A stretch of DNA of 61,132 bases from Burkholderia sp. Bp9143 (GCF_003853645.1 NZ_QTPO01000052.1:1-61132), one strand, 5' to 3'. Shown: positions 25,224 to 34,759, counted from the stretch's first letter. Made by a program: numbers and translations. The notes: generated by a model from the sequence alone, not told the origin.

Positions 25224-26486
25224 TCAACCCGCCGCAAGACGCCTGAGCACGACATCCAGCAACACGTGCGCGCCGTCGACGAGCTGATCGTCGTCGGTAT
25301 GTTCGCGCGGGTTGTGGCTGATCCCGCCGCGACTCGGCACGAAGATCATCGCGGCCGGTGCGATGCGTGCGATCATCTGTGCGTCGTGACCGGCGCCCGA
25401 CGTCATACGGCGATGCGAGAACCCCATCCGCTTCGCCGACGCCTCGATTTCGTCGGCAAGGCCCGCATCGAATACGACCGGCTCGAACCGCACCAGCCGT
25501 TCGGTCGTGATCCGGACGCCCTCTTCCGCTGCCACCCTGTCGAGGAATTCGGCCAGGCGTCTTTCGGCATCCTGCAGGCGCAGTTCGTCCGGATCGCGCA
25601 GATCTACCGTGAATACGGCCTTGCGCGGAATCACGTTGATGACGTTCGGCTCGATGCGCAGCATGCCGATCGTCGCGAGCGTCGTGCCGCTCGCCACAGT
25701 CAGCTCGCGCAAGAACGTCGCGACGGCCGCCGCCGTCCAGCCCGCGTCATGGCGCAGATGCATCGGCGTCGTGCCGGCATGGTTCGCATTCCCCTGCACG
25801 GTGACCTGCTGCCATGAAATGCCCTGCAGGTTCTCGACGACGCCGATGCGGATCTGCTCGGCTTCGAGGATCGGCCCTTGCTCGATGTGCAGTTCGAGAT
25901 ACGCGTGCGGCACGATCGCGCCGGGCTCGAGGTCGCCGGCATAACCGATACGCGCGAGCTCGTCGCCGAAGCGCGTGCCGTCGATGCCCACCGTGTCCAG
26001 CGCCGCGTCGACCGACATGCCGCCGGCGTGAACGAGCGAACCCATCATGTCCGGCTGATAGCGAATGCCTTCTTCATTCGTGAATACGCCGACCGTGATC
26101 GAACGTCGCGGGCGGATGCCGGCCCGGCGAAATGCGCGCACGACGGCGAGACCGGCGAGTACGCCGTAACAGCCATCGAGCGCGCCCGCGTTCGTCACGG
26201 TGTCGATGTGCGAGCCCATCATCAGCGGCCGCTCGCTGCCGTCGTCGGATGCGGAACGCAACGTGCCGAACACGTTGCCGATCCGGTCGACCTGAATGTC
26301 GAGGTCGAGCTCGCGCATCCATTCGACGACGAGGTCGCGCCCGGCCCGCTCGTCGTCCGTCAGCGCGATGCGGGTCCGGCCGCCGGCTTCGGGATCGGCA
26401 CCGATCTCGCCGAGTCGTCGCAGTTGGTCGAGAAGAAGCGCTCCATCCAGCTCGAGCGCCGGCAGCGGTGCGGCGGGGGTATTCAT
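25224..26486 (-). CDS. M20-family amidase/N-carbamoyl-L-amino acid hydrolase
   Basis: A 420-residue di-zinc hydrolase of the AmaB/HyuC/allantoate amidohydrolase family. Expected ligands are seen in order: His in MGSHIDTV, Asp in LDGCYGVLAGL, Glu pair in FTNEEG, His in ELHIEQGPILE and a C-terminal His in HNPREHTD. The NANHAGTTPM segment is the conserved dimerisation-domain contact. Such enzymes release CO2 and ammonia from N-carbamoyl amino acids or ureido compounds. The start has GGAGACG. No hydantoinase lies next to it, so the substrate could also be another amide such as an N-acyl amino acid. Confidence 0.9.
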   Translation of the reverse strand: MNTPAAPLPALELDGALLLDQLRRLGEIGADPEAGGRTRIALTDDERAGRDLVVEWMRELDLDIQVDRIGNVFGTLRSASDDGSERPLMMGSHIDTVTNAGALDGCYGVLAGLAVVRAFRRAGIRPRRSITVGVFTNEEGIRYQPDMMGSLVHAGGMSVDAALDTVGIDGTRFGDELARIGYAGDLEPGAIVPHAYLELHIEQGPILEAEQIRIGVVENLQGISWQQVTVQGNANHAGTTPMHLRHDAGWTAAAVATFLRELTVASGTTLATIGMLRIEPNVINVIPRKAVFTVDLRDPDELRLQDAERRLAEFLDRVAAEEGVRITTERLVRFEPVVFDAGLADEIEASAKRMGFSHRRMTSGAGHDAQMIARIAPAAMIFVPSRGGISHNPREHTDDDQLVDGAHVLLDVVLRRLAAG

Positions 26487-26698
26487 CGATCGTCTCCATC
26501 ATGGGCGCTACGCATCCGGCCAATCGCCGGACTTGATGGGATGAAATGTTATTTCAGCCGGATCGATAATTCGGCTCTCAATTCGCGCCCGCCGCGCAAT
26601 TTTTTCTCGTCTTGCCGCGTCAGTTGCGGATAAATACGTGCCGGTTCATCTTGGTGCCGCGGCTTTCATACCTTGCCCCCGTGCCACACCGGCGCCCG

Positions 26699-27631
26699 TC
26701 AAACCGGCGTCAGCACCGGCTCCCCCGCAAAATGCCGCGCGGCATTGTCGAGAAACTGCTGCACCGAGCGATCGAGCGCCTCCGGCGACCAGCCGCCCAT
26801 GTGCGGCGTGAGCACGATGTTGTCGAGGTCCGTCAACGCGCGCGGCGGCTCCGGCTCGCCTTCGTACACGTCCAGCCCCGCGCCCGCGATGCGCCGTTCG
26901 CGCAGCGCATCCGCCAGAGCAGCGGTATCGACAACGCTGCCGCGCGACACGTTGACGAGAAACCCGTCGGCGCCGAGCGCATCGAGCACCGTGCGATCGA
27001 TCAGGTGGCGCGTGCCCGCACCGCCCGGCGTCGCGACGATCAGGAAATCCGCCCATTCCGCCACTGCGTCGATTCGGTCGAAATAGCGATATGAAACGCC
27101 ATCCTTCGGCGCACGGTTGTGATAACCGATCTCGATGTCGAAGCCGGCCGCGCGACGCGCGCACTTCTCGCCGATCTTGCCGAGCCCGACGATGCCAAGC
27201 CGCTTGCCCGATACGTTCGGCGGCATCTGCAGCGCGTCGCGCCATACGCCCGCGCGGGTCTTCGCATCGAGCTGCACGACGTTGCGGACCACGGCGAGCA
27301 GCAGCGCGAATGCGTGATCGGCGACGCAATCGTCGTTGGTGCCCGCGCCCGTCACCACGGTGATGCCGCGCGCCTTCGCATGGGCGACGTCGATGTGCTC
27401 GTAGCCGGCGCCGAGCGCGCTGACGAACGTCAGCTGCGGAAGACGATCGATCTCGGCGGCGGTGAGGCCCGTGCTGCCATTGGTCAGCACCGCGCGAATC
27501 GTGCGGCCATGTGCGGCGATCGCGCGCTCGCGTGCGTCGGCGGTCGAGGCGTAATACACGTCGTACGACGCGGCGATCTGGCGGTGCGCGTCGCCGCGCA
27601 GCGCGATAAGGACCAGCAGCTCGGGCTTCAT
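26699..27631 (-). CDS. D-2-hydroxyacid dehydrogenase (NAD-dependent)
   Basis: The 310-residue protein has the dinucleotide motif GIVGLGKIGEKCARRA with GYHNRAP after the second strand, the catalytic Arg in NVSRGSVVD, the Glu in LDVYEGEPEPP and the His in LTPHMGGWSPEA. It belongs to the glyoxylate/hydroxypyruvate reductase or 2-ketoacid reductase group. Ribosome binding sites are weak for both candidate starts (27631 and 27661); I prefer MKPELLVLIALRG at 27631. It is divergent from the osmoprotectant operon. Reduction of a 2-keto acid to a D-hydroxy acid is the likely reaction. Confidence 0.9.
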   Translation of the reverse strand: MKPELLVLIALRGDAHRQIAASYDVYYASTADARERAIAAHGRTIRAVLTNGSTGLTAAEIDRLPQLTFVSALGAGYEHIDVAHAKARGITVVTGAGTNDDCVADHAFALLLAVVRNVVQLDAKTRAGVWRDALQMPPNVSGKRLGIVGLGKIGEKCARRAAGFDIEIGYHNRAPKDGVSYRYFDRIDAVAEWADFLIVATPGGAGTRHLIDRTVLDALGADGFLVNVSRGSVVDTAALADALRERRIAGAGLDVYEGEPEPPRALTDLDNIVLTPHMGGWSPEALDRSVQQFLDNAARHFAGEPVLTPV

Positions 27632-27734
27632 GTCAGCAAGCGTCCGCAGGCGGGAATGCATTCCAGTGTAACAACGGCGCGTAACGCGTGCGGGTTACCC
27701 CCACGCGTGCTGTGGACGTGGCGCCGCACGCGGT

Positions 27735-27763
27735 TTGCCAAAGCCGGCTCAGTCAAGTAACTT
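27735..27763 (+). promoter_or_regulatory. Candidate promoter TTGCCA-N17-TAACTT of the osmoprotectant operon
   Basis: The spacing is ideal and the -10 box equals the one at 22764. The predicted start site near 27770 would give a leader of about 28 bases to the ATG at 27798. Confidence 0.5.
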
Positions 27764-27797
27764 TCGGCGTACGCCCCCGTCCTGGAGATTGGCCCGT

Positions 27798-28721
27798 ATG
27801 AAGCTCGCCCTGCCCGCCCGGATCCTGGGCCTCGCGTTCGCCGCCGCTGTCGTCGCACCCGGCGCACACGCCGACACGCCCGTCGTGGTGTCGTCGAAGA
27901 TCGACACCGAAGGCAACCTGCTCGGCAACGTCATCGCACAGGTGCTGAAGGCCCACGGCATCCCCGTCACCGAAAAGATCGCGCTCGGCACGACACCGAT
28001 CGTGCGCAAGGCGCTCACGAGCGGCGAGATCGACGTCTACCCCGAATACACGGGCAACGCGGCGTTCTTCTTCAACAAGGCCGACGACCCCGTGTGGAAA
28101 AACGCGAGCCAGGGCTACGACACCGCGAAGAAGCTCGACTACGCGGCGAACCATCTCGTCTGGCTGACGCCGGCGCCGGCGAACAACACGTGGGGCGTCG
28201 CCGTGCTCGCGCCGATCGCGCAAGCGCAGCACCTGAAGACCTTCTCCGACTTCGGCAAGTGGATCGCGGGCGGCGGCAAGCTGAAGCTCGCGGCGTCGGC
28301 CGAATTCGTGAACAGCGCCTCCGCGCTGCCGTCGTTCGAGAAGGCATACGGCTTCAAGCTGAAACCCGACCAGCTCGTCGTGCTGTCGGGCGGCGACACG
28401 GCCGCGACGATCAAGGCCGCCGCGAATCAGACCGACGGCGTGAACGCGGCGATGGTATACGGCACCGACGGCGGGATCGCATCGAGCGGCCTCTTCGTGC
28501 TCGACGACGACAAGCACGTGCAACCCGTCTATGCGCCGACGCCGGTGATTCGCGAAGCCGTGCTGAAGGCCCATCCGCAAATCGCCGACTTCCTGAAGCC
28601 CGTGTTCGCGAGCCTCGACCTGAAGACGCTGCAGACGCTGAACGCGCGGATCCAGATCAACGGCGAGCCGGCGGCCGGCGTCGCCAAGAGCTACCTGAAG
28701 TCGAAGGGCTTCGTTAAGTGA
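27798..28721 (+). CDS. yehZ: Osmoprotectant ABC transporter substrate-binding protein (YehZ/OsmF-like)
   Basis: A 307-residue periplasmic binding protein with signal peptide (MKLALPARILGLAFAAAVVAPGAHA) and the OpuAC-like fold. VVVSSKIDTEGNLLGNVIAQVL and GEIDVYPEYTGNAAFFF are the typical quaternary-amine-binder segments. Length and operon position match YehZ (about 305 residues). It should bind glycine betaine or a related osmolyte with moderate affinity. The stop overlaps the next start (GTGA). The paralogue at 58819 belongs to a different, choline-type subgroup. Confidence 0.9.
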   Translation: MKLALPARILGLAFAAAVVAPGAHADTPVVVSSKIDTEGNLLGNVIAQVLKAHGIPVTEKIALGTTPIVRKALTSGEIDVYPEYTGNAAFFFNKADDPVWKNASQGYDTAKKLDYAANHLVWLTPAPANNTWGVAVLAPIAQAQHLKTFSDFGKWIAGGGKLKLAASAEFVNSASALPSFEKAYGFKLKPDQLVVLSGGDTAATIKAAANQTDGVNAAMVYGTDGGIASSGLFVLDDDKHVQPVYAPTPVIREAVLKAHPQIADFLKPVFASLDLKTLQTLNARIQINGEPAAGVAKSYLKSKGFVK

Positions 28722-29896
28722 CGGGTCGCGCGGTGGCGTCCGCGCGGCGCATCACGCTCGACAAGGTCGGTATCCTGATCGGTGTCCTGACGATCGTTGC
28801 CGTGTTCGGCATGCCGTTCATGGTGCTGCGGCCGAACCGCATCGCGGCCGGCACGGGGTTGTCCGTATTCGCCGCGCTGCCCGCCGTGCAGGGGGCCGCG
28901 CTCGCCGCGCTGTGGATCGTCGGCGCGTTGTGGGCGATGACGGCGAGCCGCCCCGCGTGGCGGCTCGCGGCCGGCTGCACGTGGCTCGCGACGCTGGCCT
29001 ACGCGGTCGGTGCGGCCGCGACGCACGCCGTCGCACCCGACGACATGCTCGCACGCGTGTCGCCCGCGGCAGGCGTCTGGCTGCTGCTGTTCGCGTGGGC
29101 CGTACTCGTCGCCGACGCGCTCGCGCGGCTCGCATTCGGCCCGTGGCGACGCCTCGTCGCGCTCGCGGTCGCTATTGCAGCGATATCGCTGCCGCTCGCG
29201 AGCGGCTGGTGGGACGGCCTGTCCGTGATGCGCGAATACGCGGTGCGCGGCGACGACTTCTGGCGCGAGGCCACCCGGCACGTCGCGCTCGCGGGCGGCT
29301 CGGTCGCGGCCGCGCTCGTCGCGGGCTTGCCGCTCGGCATCGCGTGCGCGCGAATCGCACCGGTGCGCACCGTCGTGATGCCGGTGCTCAATATCGTGCA
29401 GACGATCCCGAGCATCGCGATGTACGGGCTGATGATGGCGCCGCTCGGCCTGCTCGCCGCGCACGTGCCGCTCGCGGCCGCGCTCGGCATCCGCGGGATC
29501 GGCGTCGCGCCGGCCGTGCTCGCGCTGTTCCTCTACTCGCTGCTGCCGATCGCGTCGAGCGTCGTGGTCGGGCTCGAGCAGGTGCCGCCGCACGTGACCG
29601 AAGCGGCCCGCGCGATGGGCATGACGCGCGCGCAGCGGCTGCTGCGCGTCGATCTCGTGCTCGCGCTGCCGGTGATCCTGAGCGGCGTGCGCATCGTGCT
29701 CGTGCAGAACATCGGCCTGACCGCGGTCGCCGCGCTGATCGGCGGTGGCGGGTTCGGCACCTTCATCTTCCAGGGGATCGGGCAATCGGCCGCCGATCTC
29801 GTGCTGCTCGGCGCGATCCCGACGATCGCGCTCGCGCTGGCGGCCGCCGTCGTGTTCGAAGCCGCGACCGCGCTCGCGAAGGGACGTACTGCATGA
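28718..29896 (+). CDS. yehY: Osmoprotectant ABC transporter permease, large (YehY-like)
   Basis: A 392-residue permease with a GTG start overlapping the previous stop by 4 bases. The N-terminal third adds extra membrane segments not found in the smaller permease. The permease core has the inner-membrane EAA signature near EQVPPHVTEAARAMGMTRAQ and the typical NIVQTIPSIAMYGLM. The size (YehY about 385) and the order binding protein, large permease, ATPase, small permease reproduce the yehZYXW operon. Confidence 0.9.
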   Translation: MTGRAVASARRITLDKVGILIGVLTIVAVFGMPFMVLRPNRIAAGTGLSVFAALPAVQGAALAALWIVGALWAMTASRPAWRLAAGCTWLATLAYAVGAAATHAVAPDDMLARVSPAAGVWLLLFAWAVLVADALARLAFGPWRRLVALAVAIAAISLPLASGWWDGLSVMREYAVRGDDFWREATRHVALAGGSVAAALVAGLPLGIACARIAPVRTVVMPVLNIVQTIPSIAMYGLMMAPLGLLAAHVPLAAALGIRGIGVAPAVLALFLYSLLPIASSVVVGLEQVPPHVTEAARAMGMTRAQRLLRVDLVLALPVILSGVRIVLVQNIGLTAVAALIGGGGFGTFIFQGIGQSAADLVLLGAIPTIALALAAAVVFEAATALAKGRTA

Positions 29897-30834
29897 TCGA
29901 GATCGAACACATCGGCAAACGCTTCGGCGATGTCGTCGCCGTCGACGACGTATCGATGACGATGAAGCAAGGCACGATCACCGCGCTCGTCGGCGCGTCG
30001 GGCAGCGGCAAGTCGACGCTGCTGCGCATGATCAACCGGCTGATCGCGCCGACCAACGGCACGATCCGCATCGACGGCGTCGACACCGCGAGCGTGCCGC
30101 CCGAGCAACTGCGGCGGCGCATCGGCTACGTGATCCAGGGGCACGGGCTGTTCCCGCACTGGAGCGTCGCGCGCAATATCGCGACCGTGCCACGCCTGCT
30201 CGGCTGGCCGGCCGCGCGCATCGACGCGCGCGTGCGCGAACTGCTCGAACTGTTTCATCTCGCGCCGTCCGAGTTCGCGGACAAGCTGCCGCACGAACTG
30301 TCGGGCGGCCAGCAGCAGCGCGTCGGCGTCGCGCGCGCGCTCGCGGCCGAGCCCGCGATGCTGCTGATGGACGAGCCGTTCGGCGCGCTCGATCCGATCA
30401 TCCGCAACAAGGCGCAGGACGACCTGTACGCGCTGCAGCGCCGCCTCGGCATCACGGTCGTGATCGTCACCCACGATATCGAGGAAGCGCTGAAGCTCGG
30501 CGACACGATCGCGGTGATGGACGCCGGCCGGCTGCTGCAGGTCGCGTCGCCGGCCGAGATTCTCGGCAAGCCGGCCGCAGGTGTCGTCGAGCAGCTCGTC
30601 GCCGGCGTCGACCGGCCGCTGCGCCTGCTCGCGCTGACATCGATCGACGCGGTGGCCGAACCCGGTCACGCCGACGGCGAAGCGATCGCCGCGACGCGCA
30701 CGCTGCGCGATGCGGTGTCCGAGTTGCTGTGGCGCGGGGCCGATGCATTGCCCGTCGACGACGGCAACGGTCGTGACGCGACGCGTCGTATCACGCTCGA
30801 CGCAATCCGCGCGCATGCGAGGAAGCCCGCATGA
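29893..30834 (+). CDS. yehX: Osmoprotectant ABC transporter ATP-binding protein (YehX-like)
   Basis: The 313-residue ATPase has Walker A GASGSGKST, Q-loop YVIQGHGLFPH, signature LSGGQQQR, Walker B LLMDEPFGALD and the H-loop VTHD. The stretch IIRNKAQDDL is the OpuCA/ProV-type helical region. About 75 residues at the C-terminus extend past the core and look like a degenerate CBS-type regulatory segment. ATGA overlaps connect it to both neighbours, so the four proteins are made by coupled translation. Confidence 0.92.
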   Translation: MIEIEHIGKRFGDVVAVDDVSMTMKQGTITALVGASGSGKSTLLRMINRLIAPTNGTIRIDGVDTASVPPEQLRRRIGYVIQGHGLFPHWSVARNIATVPRLLGWPAARIDARVRELLELFHLAPSEFADKLPHELSGGQQQRVGVARALAAEPAMLLMDEPFGALDPIIRNKAQDDLYALQRRLGITVVIVTHDIEEALKLGDTIAVMDAGRLLQVASPAEILGKPAAGVVEQLVAGVDRPLRLLALTSIDAVAEPGHADGEAIAATRTLRDAVSELLWRGADALPVDDGNGRDATRRITLDAIRAHARKPA

Positions 30835-31598
30835 CGACGCGGTTCGCGCGTTCGCCCCTGCCGCAGCGGCTGCCCGCGCAAGTCGCGCGTGCGGCCGCGC
30901 TCGCGCTGCTGCTCGTGCTGCTGTTGCGCCCCGCGTGGCTGCAGGGCGTGTTCGCGCCGTTCGCGGACAACGGCGCGCCGGTCATCTACGATCGCGCGAG
31001 CCTGCTCGACCTCACGCTCGCGCATCTCGGCACCGTCGCGCTGTCGAGCCTGATCGGCACGATCGTCGCAGTCGCTGCCGGCATCGCGGTCACGCGGCCG
31101 TCGGGCGCGGATTTCCTGCCGGTCGCGCGCAGCGTCGTCGACATCGGCCAGACCTTTCCCCCAGTCGCCGTGCTCGCGCTCGCCGTGCCGGCCGTCGGCT
31201 TCGGGTTGAAACCCGTGCTGATCGCGCTCGTACTGTACGGGCTCCTGCCGATTTTCGAGAGTACGATCGCGGGGCTCGAGGACGTGCCGCGCGACGTCGT
31301 CGACGCCGCGCGCGGGATGGGGATGAGCGGCTGGCAGCAACTCGTGTCGGTCGAGCTGCCGCTCGCGTTCCCGGTGATCGTGAACGGCATCCGGCTCGCG
31401 GTCGTGATCAATCTCGGCACCGCGACGATCGGGTCGACGGTCGCCGCGCGCGGGCTCGGCGACGTGATCATCGCGGGCCTGCAGACGTCGAACACCGCGT
31501 TCGTGCTGCAGGGCGGCGTGATCGTCGGGCTGCTCGCGGTGCTGGTCAGCGATGGGATCGGTGCGCTTGCGCGGGTGGCGAGCGCGCGGCGGGCGTAG
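30831..31598 (+). CDS. yehW: Osmoprotectant ABC transporter permease, small (YehW-like)
   Basis: A 255-residue permease with about five to six membrane segments and the EAA loop GLEDVPRDVVDAARGMGMSGWQQL. It is close in size to YehW (243) and, with the larger permease, forms a heterodimeric channel. It ends the operon; I see no obvious terminator in the 218 bases that follow. Confidence 0.9.
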   Translation: MTTRFARSPLPQRLPAQVARAAALALLLVLLLRPAWLQGVFAPFADNGAPVIYDRASLLDLTLAHLGTVALSSLIGTIVAVAAGIAVTRPSGADFLPVARSVVDIGQTFPPVAVLALAVPAVGFGLKPVLIALVLYGLLPIFESTIAGLEDVPRDVVDAARGMGMSGWQQLVSVELPLAFPVIVNGIRLAVVINLGTATIGSTVAARGLGDVIIAGLQTSNTAFVLQGGVIVGLLAVLVSDGIGALARVASARRA

Positions 31599-31743
31599 CA
31601 CGCACCTGCAGCCGCTGCTTCGCGGGTGAAAAAGGGGCGCGAGAAAAAATCCAGCTGCGCTTCCTCCGGACTCCGATGCGTGTTCGTGCAACGATCCCGT
31701 CTCCGCCCCGCGCGCATCGATACAAGCCTACATCGTGCTTTCA

Positions 31744-31761
31744 TTCGAGCCTGCGCTCGAA
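31744..31761. promoter_or_regulatory. Inverted repeat TTCGAGC-N4-GCTCGAA in front of a TATACT box
   Basis: Perfect 7-bp arms end about 20 bases before TATACT (31782-31787), i.e. over the expected -35 region of the lytic transglycosylase promoter. The -35 itself is poor, which fits an activator- or repressor-dependent promoter. Confidence 0.45.
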
Positions 31762-31816
31762 CGCGCACGATAATTGGCCGATATACTATGCGCCTCTCAT
31801 TTCCCCGCACTCCACC

Positions 31817-32485
31817 ATGCGACGACGGTTTCTCTGGCTGATCGTGCTTTCGCTCGGCATTGCGCAACAGGCCTCGGCGCAGCAGGCGCCCGCACTGCCT
31901 GCCTCCGCGCCCGCAGCGGCCGCATCCGCACCGATCGAAGCGTCCGCGCCACTCGCGAACGATCAGCCAAACGAAGAAAACCGCCGCATCACGTCCTACC
32001 TGACGAAGAAATTCGGCGTCGCGAAGGAGCGCGCCGCGAAGCTCGCCGACATCGTGAGCGTCACTGCGACGAAATATTCGCTGCCTCCGGCACTCGTTTA
32101 CGCCATTATCTCGATCGAATCGCGCTTCCAGGAAAAGGCGCGCGGCCAGCATGGCGCGACCGGGCTGATGCAGGTCGTGCCTTCCGCGCACCGCGGCATG
32201 CTGCGCGAAGTGAAGGACCTGACCGAGCCGAATGCGAACGTCGAAGCCGGCTCCAAGATCCTGTCGGGCTACGTGCGTGCGGCCGGCGGCAACGTGCAGG
32301 CCGGGCTGAGGAGCTATGGCGGGTCGAATGCGTATGCAGCGAAAGTGATGCAGCGGGTCGACGCGTTCCGCTTCGTGCTCGAACCCGAAGACGGCGCGAA
32401 AGGCGCGAACGATACGAACGCGCGCATGGTGCCGGTCAGCGATCCGTCGACCGCGGCGCCCGCCGCGAGCCGCAACGCGAAGTAA
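31817..32485 (+). CDS. Lytic transglycosylase, SLT domain
   Basis: A 222-residue exported muramidase-like protein. The signal peptide MRRRFLWLIVLSLGIAQQASA is followed by a Pro/Ala linker to about residue 55. The SLT (family 1) domain contains PPALVYAIISIESRFQ with the catalytic Glu, GATGLMQVVPS and the final RSYGGSNAYAAKV with the conserved NxYxxKV-like pattern. It would cleave peptidoglycan to 1,6-anhydromuropeptides in the periplasm, perhaps to make room for a secretion apparatus. A non-conserved Ala/Pro tail ends the protein. Confidence 0.92.
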   Translation: MRRRFLWLIVLSLGIAQQASAQQAPALPASAPAAAASAPIEASAPLANDQPNEENRRITSYLTKKFGVAKERAAKLADIVSVTATKYSLPPALVYAIISIESRFQEKARGQHGATGLMQVVPSAHRGMLREVKDLTEPNANVEAGSKILSGYVRAAGGNVQAGLRSYGGSNAYAAKVMQRVDAFRFVLEPEDGAKGANDTNARMVPVSDPSTAAPAASRNAK

Positions 32486-32560
32486 GCGCGCCGCACGCTA
32501 CGCGCCGCGCGTCCATGCGGGTCCTGAAGCGGCGGGACGCACGACGGCACACACCACCCC

Positions 32561-33436
32561 TCACTCGCGTGCGAAATGCGCGCGCAGAAATTCGATGAAA
32601 TGCTGCGTTTTCGCGGGCAGCAAACGCGTTTCGGTCATCGCATAGATGGGCACCGGGGTGCCCTCCCATTCCGGCAGCACGCGGCGCAGCCGGCCGGCGA
32701 CCACGTCGTCGGCCACCACTTCCGCCGGCAACTGGATGATCCCCGCGTCGTGCACGGCCAGTTGCCGGTTCATGCCGACGCTGTTCACGACGAACCGCCC
32801 GCCCACCGGCACGTCGATCGTGCGCTCGCCGCGACGCAGCGTCCACGCGGTGACGCGTTGCACGCTCAGGCACTGATGGCGCGTCAGGTCGCCTGGTTCG
32901 AGCGGCTCGCCCGAGCGTTCGAGATAGCGTGGCGACGCATACAGGTTGCCGCGGAACGTCGCGAGCCGCCGCGCGACGAGCTGCGAGTCCGCGGATTCGC
33001 CGATGCGGATCGCGACGTCGAACGGCTCGCTCACCAGGTCGACGCGCCGCGACGTCAGCTCGAAATCGAACGTCAGCTTCGGATACCGTTCCGCGAATTC
33101 GACGATCAGCGGCGTCAGGTAGATCACCGCGAAATCGACCGGAAACGACGCGCGCAGCACGCCGGACGGTTCGGCCAGCAGCCCGCCGAGCTGCTCGTGC
33201 GCGAGCCGCGCCTCGTCGACGATGCGCTTGCAGCGCTCGAAGTACAGCTGCCCGGCTTCCGTGAGCTCGATCCGGCGCGTCGTGCGATGCAGCAACCGCA
33301 GGCCGATCGCCTTTTCCAGCGCGCCGATCCGCCTTGACAGCGTCGAATTCGGCATCCCCAGCGTCTGGGCGGCACTGCGAAAGCCGTGCGCCTTCACGAC
33401 CTCCACGAACAGCGCCATGTCGTTCAGCAGTTCCAT
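32561..33436 (-). CDS. LysR-family regulator, divergent from an old yellow enzyme
   Basis: The 291-residue protein has the usual N-terminal helix-turn-helix (FRSAAQTLGMPNSTLSRRIGALEKAIGLRLLHRTTRRIELTEAG) and a CrgA-like co-inducer domain (GVLRASFPVDFAV). It is divergent from the alkene reductase at 33606, with 169 bases between the two starts, the typical layout for LysR control of a single target such as nemA. Likely inducers are electrophiles such as quinones or maleimides, by family analogy only. Confidence 0.92.
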   Translation of the reverse strand: MELLNDMALFVEVVKAHGFRSAAQTLGMPNSTLSRRIGALEKAIGLRLLHRTTRRIELTEAGQLYFERCKRIVDEARLAHEQLGGLLAEPSGVLRASFPVDFAVIYLTPLIVEFAERYPKLTFDFELTSRRVDLVSEPFDVAIRIGESADSQLVARRLATFRGNLYASPRYLERSGEPLEPGDLTRHQCLSVQRVTAWTLRRGERTIDVPVGGRFVVNSVGMNRQLAVHDAGIIQLPAEVVADDVVAGRLRRVLPEWEGTPVPIYAMTETRLLPAKTQHFIEFLRAHFARE

Positions 33437-33605
33437 GCTGACTGCTCCACCAATGGATCAATGATCTCCACGATACCCGGTTTATCTCGAAAAGGAAGCA
33501 ATGGATGATGCAGACGTGGAGGCGAGGCCGGCGCAACGCGCGCGGCCGCCGCCCGATGCGGCATCGCCCCGGTGGCGCATCCCGAACTTCGATGAGGAAA
33601 ACGTG

Positions 33606-34712
33606 ATGAAACAACTGTTCGTTCCGGCCCCTGCCGGCCAGGACACGCCGCAACTGTTCGCCCCGGTCCGCGTCGGCCGGTACATGCTCGACAACCGCCT
33701 CGTGATGGCGCCGATGACGCGCAGCCGCGCCGCGCTCGACGGCACGCCCGGCGCATGGGCCGCGGAGTACTACGCGCAACGCGCGGGCCTCGGGCTGATC
33801 GTCACCGAGGGCACGCAGCCGTCGGACGATGGCCAGGGCTACCTGACGACGCCGGGCATCTATACCGACACGCATGTCGCCGGCTGGAAGACGATCAGCG
33901 CCGACGTGCATGCGCGCGGCGGCCGCCTGTTCATCCAGCTGATGCACGTGGGCCGCATGTCGCATCCCGACAACACGCCGCATCACAGGCAGGGCGTCGC
34001 GCCGTCGGCGATCGCACCGGGCGTGCCGATGTTCACGGCGACGGGCATGCAGGAGATTCCGGCGCCGCGCGCACTGACGACGGCCGAGGTGCGCGACACG
34101 GTGAACGACTTCCGCTTCGCCGCGCGACGCGCGATCGAGTCCGGCGCCGACGGCGTCGAGATTCACGGTGCGAACGGGTATCTGGTCCAGCAGTTCTTCG
34201 CGCCGAACGCCAACACGCGCACCGACGAATACGGCGGATCGATCGAGAATCGCGCACGCTTCGCGATCGAAGTTGCGGCCGCGATCGCCGACGAGATCGG
34301 CGCGGATCGCACGGCGATCCGCCTGTCGCCCGGCACCACGCTGTGGGGGATCGACGAAGGTCCGGAAAGCGCCGAGCTGTACCGCTACCTGGCGACGCAG
34401 CTCGATGCGTTCGGCCTCGCCTACCTGCACGTGATGCACCAGGGCGACGAATCGCTGCTCGCGGACCTGCGGGCGCGCTGGCGCGGCACGTTGATCCTGA
34501 ACCGCCCGGGGCGCACGCGCGACGCGATCGGTACCGATGTGGCATCGGGTCTCGCCGATCTCGAAGCGTACGGCCAGATGGTGCTCGCCAATCCGGATTT
34601 CGTGACGCGCGTGAAGACGGGCGCGCCGATGAACGACGCGCGGCGCGAGACGTTCTTCGGCGGCGATGCGCGCGGCTATGTCGATTATCCGGCGCTGAGC
34701 GGCACGGCATAA
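33606..34712 (+). CDS. Old yellow enzyme family alkene reductase (NemA-like)
   Basis: A 368-residue FMN-dependent ene-reductase. Motifs: FAPVRVGRYMLDNRLVMAPMTRSRA at the N-terminus with the FMN-contacting Thr, LIVTEGTQPS, FIQLMHVGRMSHP with the substrate His, VEIHGANGYLVQQFF with the His-Asn pair, and TRTDEYGGSIENRARF. These define the classical OYE/NemA subgroup that reduces activated alkenes, nitro-esters and quinones with NADPH. GAGGAAA precedes the chosen start. A second frame start at 33501 also has a ribosome binding site but adds a non-family extension. Confidence 0.92.
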   Translation: MKQLFVPAPAGQDTPQLFAPVRVGRYMLDNRLVMAPMTRSRAALDGTPGAWAAEYYAQRAGLGLIVTEGTQPSDDGQGYLTTPGIYTDTHVAGWKTISADVHARGGRLFIQLMHVGRMSHPDNTPHHRQGVAPSAIAPGVPMFTATGMQEIPAPRALTTAEVRDTVNDFRFAARRAIESGADGVEIHGANGYLVQQFFAPNANTRTDEYGGSIENRARFAIEVAAAIADEIGADRTAIRLSPGTTLWGIDEGPESAELYRYLATQLDAFGLAYLHVMHQGDESLLADLRARWRGTLILNRPGRTRDAIGTDVASGLADLEAYGQMVLANPDFVTRVKTGAPMNDARRETFFGGDARGYVDYPALSGTA

Positions 34713-34728
34713 GCGCTGCCAAGAAAAA

Positions 34729-34759
34729 CGGCGCGTCGTGACTTCGTCATGACGCGCCG
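34729..34759. terminator. Bidirectional intrinsic terminator
   Basis: A 14-bp stem (CGGCGCGTCGTGAC paired with GTCATGACGCGCCG, one G-U pair) with a TTC loop. On the minus strand it is followed by TTTTTCTT and ends the sarcosine operon; on the plus strand CTTT follows and it ends the alkene reductase gene. Confidence 0.8.

Noticed and set aside
33501..33605. Earlier start for the alkene reductase with a ribosome binding site AAGGAAG
   Set aside because: Adds 35 residues that do not fit the N-terminus of the family; the start at 33606 has its own GAGGAAA.
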